Assembly: GCF_030622045.1 (NCBI RefSeq)
Contig: NZ_CP130886.1
Coordinates: 5,216,001-5,280,000, forward strand
Length of the DNA: 64,000 nucleotides
Reading direction: 5' to 3'
DNA from: Planctellipticum variicoloris
GTDB taxonomy: Bacteria > Planctomycetota > Planctomycetia > Planctomycetales > Planctomycetaceae
A program made the position numbers and the translations under genes. The stretch's first letter is position 1; each line of letters opens with the position of its first letter. The notes below the pieces were generated by a model, which was not told the origin of the DNA, did no database searches, and saw nothing but the letters and a program-made list of their open reading frames with translations. Shown here piece after piece: positions 53,753 through 62,264 of this stretch.

Positions 53753-55003
53753 TTGCAGTTCTGTCTGGCCGGAGCGGTCAGCTTTCGCGGCTGCCGGGCG
53801 GTGGTCGAACTGCTGCGGGACAGCCTGCCCCAGTTCCGGGGGGCTCCTGCGGCCAATACTGCGGAAGCGTGGCTGCTGCGGCTGGGACTGCACGAGTTGC
53901 GGCGGCCCAAGGAATTCGCCGCCGACTGGGTGTTCCTCGTCGACCACACGCTGCAACTGGGGTCGCGGAAGTGTCTGGTCATCGCGGGGCTGCGATTGTC
54001 GGCGTGGAAAGCGCTGACGGCGCCGCTGACGCACCAGGATCTGACGCTGCTGGCGCTGCAGCCGGTCGAAAAATCCAGCGGCGAGATCGTCCAGCGGCAG
54101 CTCGCGGCTGCGGCCGGGCTGGTCGGCGTGCCGGCCGCCATCCTCAGCGACGAGGGTTCGGATCTTCTCGGCGGCGCTCAGCGTTTCCGCGAACAGCACC
54201 CGACGACGCAGGTGCTGCACGACATCGCCCACAAGACGGCGATCGTGCTCAAGCACGAACTGCTCGCCGATCCGCGGTGGATCGCGTTCGTCAAACACTG
54301 CGGGCAGACGCAGCCACGGGTGAAGCAGACGGAACTCGGACACCTTGCTCCCCCCACGCAGAAAGTCAAAGGGCGTTACTTGAACTTGGGGCCGCTGATC
54401 GGCTGGGGCGCCCGCATGCTGCGGCTGATCGACACGCCCGCGGCCGAACGTCCCGCGGGTCTCGACCTGACGCGGCTCGAGGAGAAGTTCGGCTGGATCC
54501 GCGACTTCCGGGAGGCGCTCGTGGACTGGAACGACTTGCAGGCGGTCAAGGACCACATGCTGGAGTTCCTGCGCGTGGCGGGCTACCACGCCGCCGCCGG
54601 CGAGACGCTGCGCCGGCAACTGGAGACGGTGGCCCGAACGCCTGCCGGTGAGCGTGCGGCGGCGCGGCTGGTGGAGTTCGTGAGCGAGCAGTCGAGCGGC
54701 GTGCTCCCCGGACAGAGTCTGCCGGCCAGCAGCGAAGTGCTGGAATCGCTGATCGGCAAGGGCAAGCGTTTGCAGGGCCAGCACAGCCGCGGCGGCTTTA
54801 CGAAACTGATTCTGGGGATGGCCGCGTCGGTCGTGCGGATCAGCGAGGAAAAGATCTGCGAAGCCCTGAACGCCGTGCGGCATCGCGACCTGCTCGCGTG
54901 GATCGACGACCACTTAGGCAAGTCGCTGACAGCCCAGCGCCGCCAGGCCCTCCCCGTCCTTCCAGGAACAAAAGCCGGATCAACCGGGACCGCCAACAAT
55001 TGA
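53753..55003 (+). CDS. RNase H-like transposase, C-terminal part
   Basis: 416 residues as counted from a TTG; the same frame is open from 53651. RNase H-fold signals: FLVDHTLQLGSRKCLVIAGLRL (first Asp, strand 1), AAILSDEGSDLLGGAQRFREQH (second Asp), followed by a long helical insertion and a Glu-bearing helix. I cannot place it in a named IS family. The start is not clean, which supports expression as a frameshift fusion with the upstream coiled-coil frame. It ends just before the right inverted repeat. Confidence 0.65.
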   Translation: MQFCLAGAVSFRGCRAVVELLRDSLPQFRGAPAANTAEAWLLRLGLHELRRPKEFAADWVFLVDHTLQLGSRKCLVIAGLRLSAWKALTAPLTHQDLTLLALQPVEKSSGEIVQRQLAAAAGLVGVPAAILSDEGSDLLGGAQRFREQHPTTQVLHDIAHKTAIVLKHELLADPRWIAFVKHCGQTQPRVKQTELGHLAPPTQKVKGRYLNLGPLIGWGARMLRLIDTPAAERPAGLDLTRLEEKFGWIRDFREALVDWNDLQAVKDHMLEFLRVAGYHAAAGETLRRQLETVARTPAGERAAARLVEFVSEQSSGVLPGQSLPASSEVLESLIGKGKRLQGQHSRGGFTKLILGMAASVVRISEEKICEALNAVRHRDLLAWIDDHLGKSLTAQRRQALPVLPGTKAGSTGTANN

Positions 55004-55017
55004 CGATTTCGCGCAGC

Positions 55018-55141
55018 CCAGGCTCCGCCTGGGAATGCCCTCTTCCGAGGCTCTGCCTCGTTCTTTGCCATCCCGCGGGCGCGAAGGGAAGCGGACGCAG
55101 AGCGTCCAAAGGCGACGTTCCCAGGCAGGAGCCTGGGAACG
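55018..55141. repeat. Cluster of four small palindromes
   Basis: CCCAGGC-tcc-GCCTGGG (55018-55034), CGAGGC-tct-GCCTCG (55047-55061), GGACGC-aga-GCGTCC (55093-55107), CGTTCCCAGGC-agga-GCCTGGGAACG (55116-55141). All share a GGC or CGC stem closing next to a 3- or 4-base purine or pyrimidine loop. Confidence 0.85.
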
Positions 55142-55184
55142 AGGTCAACGCAATTCTCGAATCAGCGACATCTCTTCCATCTTG

Positions 55185-55205
55185 CACTACTCACTTTTCA
55201 CTTTC
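55185..55205. repeat. Short heptad repeat
   Basis: CACTACT, CACTTTT, CACTTTC in phase, downstream of the YhaN-like gene stop. Confidence 0.7.
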
Positions 55206-55274
55206 CGGATCTTCTCAGTCTTCGCCTTCTCCGCGTCCTCCGCGCCTCCGCGGTGAATCCTTCTTCGTATTTTC

Positions 55275-58200
55275 TCACCCCGCCAGCCGCTCTTCCGTCG
55301 GCTCCGGCGTATTCCGCGACGGCAGATAAACCGGCTCGATGCCGTACGACTGGAACATCGTCGCGAAGAACTGGTGGCTCGTGAAGACGATGAGCTGCTG
55401 GCCGTCCCGGACGAAGTCGACCAGCGTCTCCGCCGCCGCCTGGGCCCGGGTCTCGTCGAAGTTGACTGTCACGTCGTCGAGAATCATCGGCAGTTCGAGC
55501 CCCTGCCGCGAAAACGCCCGCACCATCGCCAGGCGGATCGACAGGAAGAGCTGCTCGCGCGTGCCGCCGCTGAGCATCTCCGCCGGGAACGAATGCCCCT
55601 GGTCGTCTTCCACGTAGATGTGCCGGCGGCCGAGCGGCGCCCAGAGGCGGTGATACTTGCCGCAGGTCAGCCGCTTCAGGAACGGGACTGCCGCCGCGAG
55701 CATTTCCGGCTGGTTGAGTTTCTCGAACCGCTCTCCGACGTCTTCGACCGCTTCGCCGACCAGCGAGGCCGCCGACCAGCGGGTCAGGCTCTCCGCCAGT
55801 TCCTGCTCGACCAGCGCCAGCTCCTGCCGCGTTCGGCTGCTGCTGCGGTCGGCCTCCAGCGTCTTCAGTTCCTGCTTCACGGTGCCAAGCTGCTCGAAGA
55901 GATCCTGCAGCGTCAGCTCGACGTCCTCGATCTCCTGCTTGGTTCGCTTGAGCTCTTCCTTGTTGTTCTGCGGGCGGAATCGGGCCAGGTCTTCTTCGAC
56001 GATGGCCATGTCGGAATCGGACTGGGCGGCCGTGGCCAGCTCGCGGTTGGCCTGTTCCAGCAGGACTTCGACCTGCTTCCGGCGGTCGCGCTGCGCCAGC
56101 CGTTGCTCCAGATGTTTACGGTCGGTCGCCGAGGCCAGCGCCAGCAGGGCTTCGGTCTCTTCTTCGAGCTTGTCAATCCGCCGCTGCCACTCGCCCGCCT
56201 CCTGCCGTCGCGCCTGCTGCTCCTTGATCAGCCGTTTGCGCTCCTGGCGGTTCTCCTGGGCCGTCCGCAGCTCGCGTTCCCAGCGCTCGACCAGGGCCAA
56301 CGGCTTGCCGTAGTCCTTGGTCGGGTCCGCCATCCGCCGGCCGAGGGCTTCCGTCTGTCGACGGAAGCGATCCCACGATTGCCGCGACCGCTGCAGCTCT
56401 TCCCGGATCGCCAGGCTGACGCGACGCTGTTCGCGGGCCTCGGCCACCTTCTCGCGATGCCGGAACGCCGCGGCGATGTCGACGGTTTCATCGAGCCCCA
56501 GCCCCTTCAACGTCTGGCACCAGCGCTGCCGGGAACCGGCCAGCTCGCGCTGCTGTAACTGCAGTCTGCCGCGGACGGCGCTGAGCTGCCGACGAACCTC
56601 CTGAATCCGCTTATACTCCTGCTGAGCCTGTTCCAGACTCGCCAGCCGCCTGGCCGCCTGCGAAATCAGCTCGCCGTCCGTGGCGTCGACCATGCGCTCT
56701 TCGGTCTGACGCTTTGGCGTCAGGTCGCAGCTTTCGATGATCTCCCGGATCTGAGCCTCCACCGAGCGAATTCGCGATTCGTTCGTCCGCCGCTGTTCCC
56801 GCAGGTCGTTGACCGCATCCTGCATTTCACCGTCGTAGTGGCTCTTGATGGCCCAGGTGATGCTCGTTGCGAGAACCGCCAGCACGATGTAGATCAGGCC
56901 GACGATCCAGCCATGCTTCACCGAAGCGGTCAAGCCCGCCACGACCAGTCCTGCACCCGCCAGGCCGAACAGAACCAGCACGCCGTAAACCCAGTCGGGC
57001 AAGCCCATCCGGTCGTGGAATGATTCGAGCTGTTCGTCAATCGCATCGCTGCGGTGCTTAAGCTCCGCGAGCCGCAACTGCTGCTTGCCGAGGTCGACAA
57101 GCTGTTCGAGCCGCTCGTGAGCAACTTCCAGCGGCTCGTCGAGCGAGTCCCCGTGGACCCCCAGGTCCATCAGCTCCGTCCGCAACGACAGCTCGCGGTC
57201 CTGGCAGGCGGCCGCCTGGCGTTTGTACCGCTTCTGCCGCCGGCGGGTCCCGACCACCGCGTGCTGATAGATCCGCGATTCGGTCACCAGCGTCGCCTGG
57301 GCCTCGGGCGAATCCTGCACGGCGTCGAGCCGTTCGACGGTCCACGTCGGTCCCAGTTCCGCCAGCATCTGCTGGAGGGCCGCGTCGGACTTGTCGAGCC
57401 GGGCAGTCTGCTCGGTCACCTGCTCGTCGGACTCGCGAATGAAGGGCCGCTGCTCGCAGAGGAAGGCGATCGCCCCGCCGAACTTGCGAATCTCGGGGTC
57501 CCGGCCGATGGCCTGAATGCGATCGGCCTGCTCGCGAGCTTCCTGGAGCAGCCGCTCGCGGGTTTTCGTCGCGTTCGCCAGATCGGTTTCCAGCCGGTCG
57601 AGCCGCTGCAGCCCGTCCGCGGGGAAACCGCGCAAGTCGGGGAGCGAATCGAGCTCCCGCTGCAGCTCGCGCACGAGCTGCCACGGCTGATAGATCCGCT
57701 CCATGAACTGCAGCCCGCGCTGATGCTGCTGCAGCCGGGCATGCTCAGAGCGCTCCCGCGCAATCTTCGTTTCCAGATCGCCCCGCTGGCGGAGCAGCTC
57801 TCGATGCCGATCCCGCTGCTTGCGCCCGGAGGACGTCTGCTGCACCAGATCTTCGCGACGCTTGAGCAGCGCAGTCACCCGGCCGCCGAGCGTCTTCGGA
57901 TCGATCAGCGCCCGCCGTTCCCCTTCAATCCGGTCGGGGAGATTCATCAAAAGCTGGCCCTGCGGGCCAAGCGTCATCGCATACAGGTGCCGGGCGACCT
58001 CGTCTTCGGTCAGCGTCGCGAACTGCTGCAGCTCCATCAGACCGACGGCGAAGACCGATTCGAACAGTTTTTCGTCGGCGCCGTGCAGAATTTCTTGCAG
58101 GAGATTGTCGGTCCGGGGGCCTGGTTCGACACCAGCGATCGAAAGCGCGCCGGGCTCTTCACCCGGACTGCTGCGATGCAGTTCGTAGGGCGTCTGGTTG

Positions 58201-58427
58201 TGCTCCAGTCGCAGGAACCCGCTCCGCGGGCCGGGCTTGAAGCGCCGCCGGAGCCCCGGCCGGTCGTCGTTGCGGAAGCCGTAAAGGACGCCCCGCATGA
58301 AGCGCAGCAGCGTGGTTTTGCCGGCCTCGTTGGGCCCGTAAAAAACGGTCAGGCCCGAAGGATGCAGCGACTGCCGGAAGTGCTGCCAGACGCCGTAGTT
58401 TTCGATCTCCAGCCCGGTGAGCTTCAT
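55275..58427 (-). CDS. YhaN-like SMC/Rad50-type ATPase with central membrane hairpin
   Basis: 1050 residues. The N-terminus MKLTGLEIENYGVWQHF and Walker A FYGPNEAGKTTLLRFMRG (about 30-45) start the ATPase head. Long coiled coils run from about 180 to 920. In their middle (about 480-525), where Rad50 has a zinc hook, there are instead two membrane segments (YGVLVLFGLAGAGLVVAGL and WIVGLIYIVLAVLATSITW), as in B. subtilis YhaN. The C-terminal head has signature MLSGGTREQLFLSIRLAMV and Walker B LPMILDDVTVNFDETRA. It should form a DNA-end processing complex at the membrane. Its ATG overlaps the stop of the upstream partner gene by 4 bases. Confidence 0.93.
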   Translation of the reverse strand: MKLTGLEIENYGVWQHFRQSLHPSGLTVFYGPNEAGKTTLLRFMRGVLYGFRNDDRPGLRRRFKPGPRSGFLRLEHNQTPYELHRSSPGEEPGALSIAGVEPGPRTDNLLQEILHGADEKLFESVFAVGLMELQQFATLTEDEVARHLYAMTLGPQGQLLMNLPDRIEGERRALIDPKTLGGRVTALLKRREDLVQQTSSGRKQRDRHRELLRQRGDLETKIARERSEHARLQQHQRGLQFMERIYQPWQLVRELQRELDSLPDLRGFPADGLQRLDRLETDLANATKTRERLLQEAREQADRIQAIGRDPEIRKFGGAIAFLCEQRPFIRESDEQVTEQTARLDKSDAALQQMLAELGPTWTVERLDAVQDSPEAQATLVTESRIYQHAVVGTRRRQKRYKRQAAACQDRELSLRTELMDLGVHGDSLDEPLEVAHERLEQLVDLGKQQLRLAELKHRSDAIDEQLESFHDRMGLPDWVYGVLVLFGLAGAGLVVAGLTASVKHGWIVGLIYIVLAVLATSITWAIKSHYDGEMQDAVNDLREQRRTNESRIRSVEAQIREIIESCDLTPKRQTEERMVDATDGELISQAARRLASLEQAQQEYKRIQEVRRQLSAVRGRLQLQQRELAGSRQRWCQTLKGLGLDETVDIAAAFRHREKVAEAREQRRVSLAIREELQRSRQSWDRFRRQTEALGRRMADPTKDYGKPLALVERWERELRTAQENRQERKRLIKEQQARRQEAGEWQRRIDKLEEETEALLALASATDRKHLEQRLAQRDRRKQVEVLLEQANRELATAAQSDSDMAIVEEDLARFRPQNNKEELKRTKQEIEDVELTLQDLFEQLGTVKQELKTLEADRSSSRTRQELALVEQELAESLTRWSAASLVGEAVEDVGERFEKLNQPEMLAAAVPFLKRLTCGKYHRLWAPLGRRHIYVEDDQGHSFPAEMLSGGTREQLFLSIRLAMVRAFSRQGLELPMILDDVTVNFDETRAQAAAETLVDFVRDGQQLIVFTSHQFFATMFQSYGIEPVYLPSRNTPEPTEERLAG

Positions 58428-59701
58428 CGCGGCTCCCCTCCGAGCGCGCCGGCAAACCAGCGCCAACCCAGCCGTCGGGCCTGCGACGAAACCTCGACGG
58501 CGTCCAGCCGATCCAGCCAGCGTTCCATCCGACCGGCGACATTCACATCCGGAAACTGCAGTTCGGAGAGCATCTGCCGCAGCTGAGCCGGTTCGACGGC
58601 GGGAAGTCGCTGCAGCGAAGCTTCGAACTCCTTCCACAGCTCCGCCTGGCGCTGCGTCGGCAGTCCCGATTCCGGCCCCGACGGCAGCACACGGTGCACG
58701 TACCGCAGTCCCTTCGCCTCATCCGTCAGCCCGGTCAGGCTGTTGGCGACCGTCGCCGCCACCCGTTCTTCTTCCAGATGGAGATCCCGTTCGGGAGCGG
58801 CCCGGAACGACCATTCGATCATCCGGACTTGCTCGCCGACCTGCCGCGGAATCTGGTCCAGCAAGCCGATCATCCGCTCCAGCAGCTCGTTCTCATCGCG
58901 AATCCCCGTCAGCTCGACGACCAGCCGTTCCCAGCGAACGGGTGCGAGCGGCACCAGCGTCGTCCGGCTGTGGCCTTCTTCATCCGCTTCAATCAGGATG
59001 CCCCCCCGGCTGCCGGTCTCGCGCTGCGATAAACCCTGCGGACCGGCCGGGCGTCCGATGACCGCCTCCGTCAGCGGCCACGCGCCATCCCCGGCCCAGT
59101 CGGCCCCCGCCAGGTAATTGAGCGAAGCAAACGCGGTCCCGCTCCACGGACGGTTCGGGCTGTTTTCCCGTGTCGGATCGGCCATCAGCAGGCCAATCGA
59201 ATAGGGACGCGTCTCGGGTTTAGCCAGCCTCCCCGCCATCAGCCGGTCGAGTTCCGGCGGATGAACGGAACTGTGCCAGGCGACCGGCCAGATCGTCGCC
59301 AGCAGCTTCCCGCCGTCGGTCAGATCGACAGCGTCTTCACCGGCGGAAGAGAATAAGGTCAGGTTTTCGGGCAGACCGGGGATCTCATCCCACGCCGCGG
59401 CCGGATCCTGCGGCCCCGGCGTTGCGAAGACGGGGATGTCGGCAGCGTCGAGCTGCTCCAGCCCCTGCCGCAACGCCACTTCAGCGGTCAGACTGCCGAC
59501 CGATGCATCGAAGGTGTTGCCCGTCAACAGGACGGCATCGACCTGCCGCTCAATCGCGGCGTCGACGAGTCGCCGGAACGCGGTCAGCGTCGCCGTGCCG
59601 ACGAGTTCGCGCACGTCGTCTTTCAGCCCCGCGACATCGCGGAGCGGAGCGTCGAGATGGAGGCTGGCGGCATGAAAAAAACGGAGGGGCCGAAACGGCA
59701 C
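58424..59701 (-). CDS. YhaO/SbcD-like protein with degenerate metallophosphoesterase site
   Basis: 425 residues. Fold clearly that of SbcD/Mre11/YhaO: RFFHAASLHLDAPL at the start, VDAVLLTGNTFDAS, PVFATPGPQDP, and RPAGPQGLSQRETGSRGGILIE near 210-235, which matches the PGNPQGR-x-ETG-KG block of YhaO. But the metal ligands are changed: D-x-H is S13-L-H15, the GD of motif II is G61-N62, GNHD is G96-P-Q-D99, the His of IGLLH is M173, and GHIH is G199-A-D201. The enzyme is predicted to be inactive. It is coupled to the YhaN-like ATPase gene by an ATGA overlap, so it may serve as a structural or DNA-binding subunit. Confidence 0.88.
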   Translation of the reverse strand: MPFRPLRFFHAASLHLDAPLRDVAGLKDDVRELVGTATLTAFRRLVDAAIERQVDAVLLTGNTFDASVGSLTAEVALRQGLEQLDAADIPVFATPGPQDPAAAWDEIPGLPENLTLFSSAGEDAVDLTDGGKLLATIWPVAWHSSVHPPELDRLMAGRLAKPETRPYSIGLLMADPTRENSPNRPWSGTAFASLNYLAGADWAGDGAWPLTEAVIGRPAGPQGLSQRETGSRGGILIEADEEGHSRTTLVPLAPVRWERLVVELTGIRDENELLERMIGLLDQIPRQVGEQVRMIEWSFRAAPERDLHLEEERVAATVANSLTGLTDEAKGLRYVHRVLPSGPESGLPTQRQAELWKEFEASLQRLPAVEPAQLRQMLSELQFPDVNVAGRMERWLDRLDAVEVSSQARRLGWRWFAGALGGEPR

Positions 59702-60048
59702 AACGGCATCCTTTCCGTAACTTCGCGCGAAGCCAGACAGGCTGCGCCGATTCAGGGGTTTATCGGAGTTGGCACGGCCCGCGCGAATTGGCGCAGAGTG
59801 TAACCCGTGCGCAGTCTTCCGAAAACTCCGATCTTCGCAATTTCAAAATAGGAAATCTGGAAAGCCTGCGAAACAGGGTGGGCTCGGTACTCCAGTGGCC
59901 GGCACCGGGTCCGCTCCAACGTCCCCCAACGTCGAACCTGAATTGCGCGGAAACGAACGTGAGCGAGTTCACGGACAGGTCGCCGCCCGGCGGGATAAAC
60001 TGGAGGCGTCGAACGTCCCCGCCTCCTCCGTCAAACGGACAGTCGCAA
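59702..60048. other. Divergent intergenic region
   Basis: About 350 bases between the leftward YhaO-like gene and the rightward cytochrome gene. It must hold both promoters; no gene or repeat is convincing. Confidence 0.35.
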
Positions 60049-60894
60049 ATGGCAAGACATCCCGCCGGCTCCTCTCGACCTATGATCGCGATGGTCATTG
60101 GACTGTCCGCGTTCGCGCTGGCCACGACTCTGCGTTCTGCGGAGCCGAAGTCGACGACGGAGCGCATACTGCCGCCGGGAAAGCTGGGAGAGGTCGTCCG
60201 GCTCGGCCGGGAGATTGTCGAACGAACCGGCGAACACCCTCTGTCGAAGCCCTACGTCGCCAACGCGCTGACCTGCCAGTCCTGTCACCTGCAGGCCGGA
60301 CAGGACCCGCAGGCGGCGACTTTTCTGGGGGTCGCCACCGCCTATCCTGCCTGGTCACCCCGCGAAAAACGGGTCGTCACCCTCGAAGACCGCGTCCTCA
60401 ACTGCTTCATGCGGAGCATGAACGGCGTCCGACCGCCCCTGGGGAGCGAGGTTTCCGTGGCCGTCACGACCTACATCACCTGGCTCTCTGCCGGCGAATC
60501 TCTCGCCATGAATCCCGACAGGCCGCTCGGACCCCGCGGCGTTCCATCCCTCGCGTTGCCGGCTGCGCAGGCTGATGCCGGCCGCGGCAAGGTTCTGTAC
60601 GCCGAACGGTGCGCGAGCTGCCATGCCGACGACGGCCAGGGGGGCGAAGATGGCCCGCCCGTCTGGGGGGAGCGTTCCTACAATCAGGGAGCGGGGATGT
60701 CCCGTAACGACAAACTTGCCGCGTGGCTCAAGGTCGCCATGCCGCCCGACGATCGCGATCTCAGCGAACAACAGGCTCTGGACATCGCCGCCTGGGTCAA
60801 CGCGCATCCGCGGCCGAAGTTCGTCCTGAAAGACCACCTGCCGCCCGCCGATCGGCTGGGAGAGTACAACGCGGCACAGCAGTCTCCCGAGTAA
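60049..60894 (+). CDS. Diheme cytochrome c, thiosulfate dehydrogenase TsdA-like
   Basis: 281 residues. Signal-type hydrophobic stretch at about 12-27 (MIAMVIGLSAFALATTL), then two haem sites: YVANALTCQSCHLQAGQDP (about residue 75) and YAERCASCHADDGQGG (about residue 188). The first block is the TsdA-type phrase (YVGNALSCTNCHLDAG). ATG 60049 is used; Met12 is an alternative that would start the signal. The distal Cys ligand of TsdA cannot be confirmed. It is convergent with a cupredoxin-like gene and separated from it by a bidirectional-looking hairpin. Confidence 0.85.
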   Translation: MARHPAGSSRPMIAMVIGLSAFALATTLRSAEPKSTTERILPPGKLGEVVRLGREIVERTGEHPLSKPYVANALTCQSCHLQAGQDPQAATFLGVATAYPAWSPREKRVVTLEDRVLNCFMRSMNGVRPPLGSEVSVAVTTYITWLSAGESLAMNPDRPLGPRGVPSLALPAAQADAGRGKVLYAERCASCHADDGQGGEDGPPVWGERSYNQGAGMSRNDKLAAWLKVAMPPDDRDLSEQQALDIAAWVNAHPRPKFVLKDHLPPADRLGEYNAAQQSPE

Positions 60895-60896
60895 AC

Positions 60897-60930
60897 AGAA
60901 AAGCCCCGGCAGGATCACTCCCGCCGGGGC
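60897..60930 (-). terminator. Intrinsic terminator of the cupredoxin-like gene
   Basis: 8-bp stem GCCCCGGC/GCCGGGGC with a 12-base loop; on the minus strand it is followed by TTTTCTG. It lies directly after the stop codon of the convergent cytochrome gene. Confidence 0.8.
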
Positions 60931-60981
60931 CGCTCTGGTCTTACTCTGGCTCGCCGCTTTCCGCTTCAAGCCTTCTGCTGG

Positions 60982-61755
60982 TTACTTGCCCAGCAGCTTC
61001 GCCGCCGAAACCTTGATCGGCTTCAGCTCGGTCACCTTGCCGTCGGCGACTTTCACTTCCAGGGACTTCTCAACGTAGCCGCCCCCTTCGTGCCAGACGC
61101 GGAACTCGTTCTCCCCGGCCGGGAGGTTATCGATCTGGAACGAACCGTCCGCGGCGGTCACCACGGCGTAGGGATGATCCACGATCATCCAGTAGCCCTT
61201 CATCCACGGGTGGATGTCGCAGCGAATTTCCGTCGGCAGCGACTCGCCCGAGGCGAAAGGAACTTCCACCCCCGTCCGGTCGTTGGCGCTCAGCAGGAAG
61301 TTGAAGCCCATGTTCTTGATCGGCGTGCCGCGGGTGTTGTGGGCCACGGCGTCCATCGAGACGACTTTGACCTTCTGCGTGGTCTGGGCCACGATCACGT
61401 GCGGCACGAACTTGCAGCCGATCTGATCGTACAGAACCGTCGCCGCTTTCGGATCCTTCAGCGACGGATGAATCTTCGACGGCTTCTTGCGGAGGTAGAC
61501 GACAACATTCGCCACGCCCTTCGTCTCCGGATCGACCACGGCGGTCTCGTCGGGAACGGCGTTCACCGCGCAGACGGCGGCATCTTTCGCGCTGGCGTCC
61601 CCTTTGGCGATCAGCGGTGCGAGGGTCGGCAGATCGCCGTCCAGAACCACCCGCCCCTTGATGCCGCCCCACTGGGCCTGCACATCAGTCATGGACAGGG
61701 CGCCGGCGAGAGCCGCCACACTGCATACGGTCAGCCATTTGGTCATCTTGCGCAT
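60982..61755 (-). CDS. Secreted cupredoxin-like protein
   Basis: 257 residues. Signal peptide MRKMTKWLTVCSVAALAGALSMTDVQA. The mature part has GRVVLDG, IGCKFVPHVIVAQTTQKVKVVSMDAVAHNTRG and IRCDIHPWMKGYWMIVDHPYAVVTAADGSFQI. His136 (AVAHN) plus Cys, His and Met in CDIHPWM (about residues 177-182) have the order of a type 1 copper site, as in plastocyanin or azurin. The C-terminus continues as a carboxypeptidase-regulatory-like beta sandwich (DNLPAGENEFRVWHEGGGY). It is probably a periplasmic electron carrier and could be the partner of the convergent diheme cytochrome, which is inference. Confidence 0.88.
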   Translation of the reverse strand: MRKMTKWLTVCSVAALAGALSMTDVQAQWGGIKGRVVLDGDLPTLAPLIAKGDASAKDAAVCAVNAVPDETAVVDPETKGVANVVVYLRKKPSKIHPSLKDPKAATVLYDQIGCKFVPHVIVAQTTQKVKVVSMDAVAHNTRGTPIKNMGFNFLLSANDRTGVEVPFASGESLPTEIRCDIHPWMKGYWMIVDHPYAVVTAADGSFQIDNLPAGENEFRVWHEGGGYVEKSLEVKVADGKVTELKPIKVSAAKLLGK

Positions 61756-61901
61756 TCCAGAAATACCTTCGCTGCAAAGTCTTACGCTGAAGCGCCGTGC
61801 GCTTCGTCCCGGTCGCAGGCGTTCCCTGTCCTGTCTGGCATCCACGTTGACGATTATCCCCCCCGAACGGAGCGCGGGCAAGCGTGCAGCATGGATCGGG
61901 A

Positions 61902-62049
61902 GGGAATAGCGAGTAGGGAATAGCGAATCGCCAGAGGAAGAAGGCTGATCGCGGATCGCTGATCGCCAGTGAGGATGTCCATCGCGCCGCCTGCTTCTCC
62001 GGCTCTCGACACTCGACTCTGGACTCTCGACTCCAGTTCGACATTCCGC
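61902..62049. repeat. Long composite heptad repeat
   Basis: A run in changing units: GGGAATA, GCGAGTA, GGGAATA, GCGAATC; then GATCGCG, GATCGCT, GATCGCC (61947-61967); then GGCTCTC, GACACTC, GACTCTG, GACTCTC, GACTCCA, GTTCGAC, ATTCCGC (62001-62049). Similar composite structure at 31837-31978. Confidence 0.85.
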
Positions 62050-62060
62050 CTTGAACGTAC

Positions 62061-62080
62061 GACGGACGTCCTCGTCCGTC
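62061..62080. repeat. GGACG-N4-CGTCC palindrome
   Basis: 8-bp stem GACGGACG/CGTCCGTC with loop TCCT, related to the two palindromes at 45113-45171. Confidence 0.75.
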
Positions 62081-62264
62081 GGTCTCGTCCTCAACACCAT
62101 ACCCCCTTCGAAAACGACGGACGTGGACGCCCATCGTACGGCACTTCTTTCTCTGCGAACTCCTCTTCCCTCTGCGTCTCTGCGCGAGATCTTCTCTGCA
62201 TTTCCGCCTCCCGGGTGGTACACTCAAACCGGTCAATCACACTCCCCGGCCCGGAGCCCTGCCC

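Larger units (their letters stand above)
53300..55036 (+). mobile_element. IS-like element with 31-bp inverted ends and a two-frame transposase
   Basis: About 1.74 kb. Left end 53300-53330 begins TTCCCAGGCTCCGCCTGGGC and ends GCGCGAAATC; the right end 55006-55036 is its reverse complement except for the centre of its inner palindrome (28 of 31 positions). It encloses two rightward frames, a coiled-coil protein and an RNase H-like transposase. No target duplication could be defined. The CCAGGC/GCCTGG palindrome is also a common intergenic repeat, so the true ends may lie slightly inside. Confidence 0.7.

Noticed and set aside
55037-55274. Further small gene after the IS-like element
   Set aside because: Short frames there are made of palindrome and heptad repeat sequence and have no ribosome-binding site.
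58424-59701. Functional SbcD nuclease
   Set aside because: None of the metal-binding motifs is intact in the translation.
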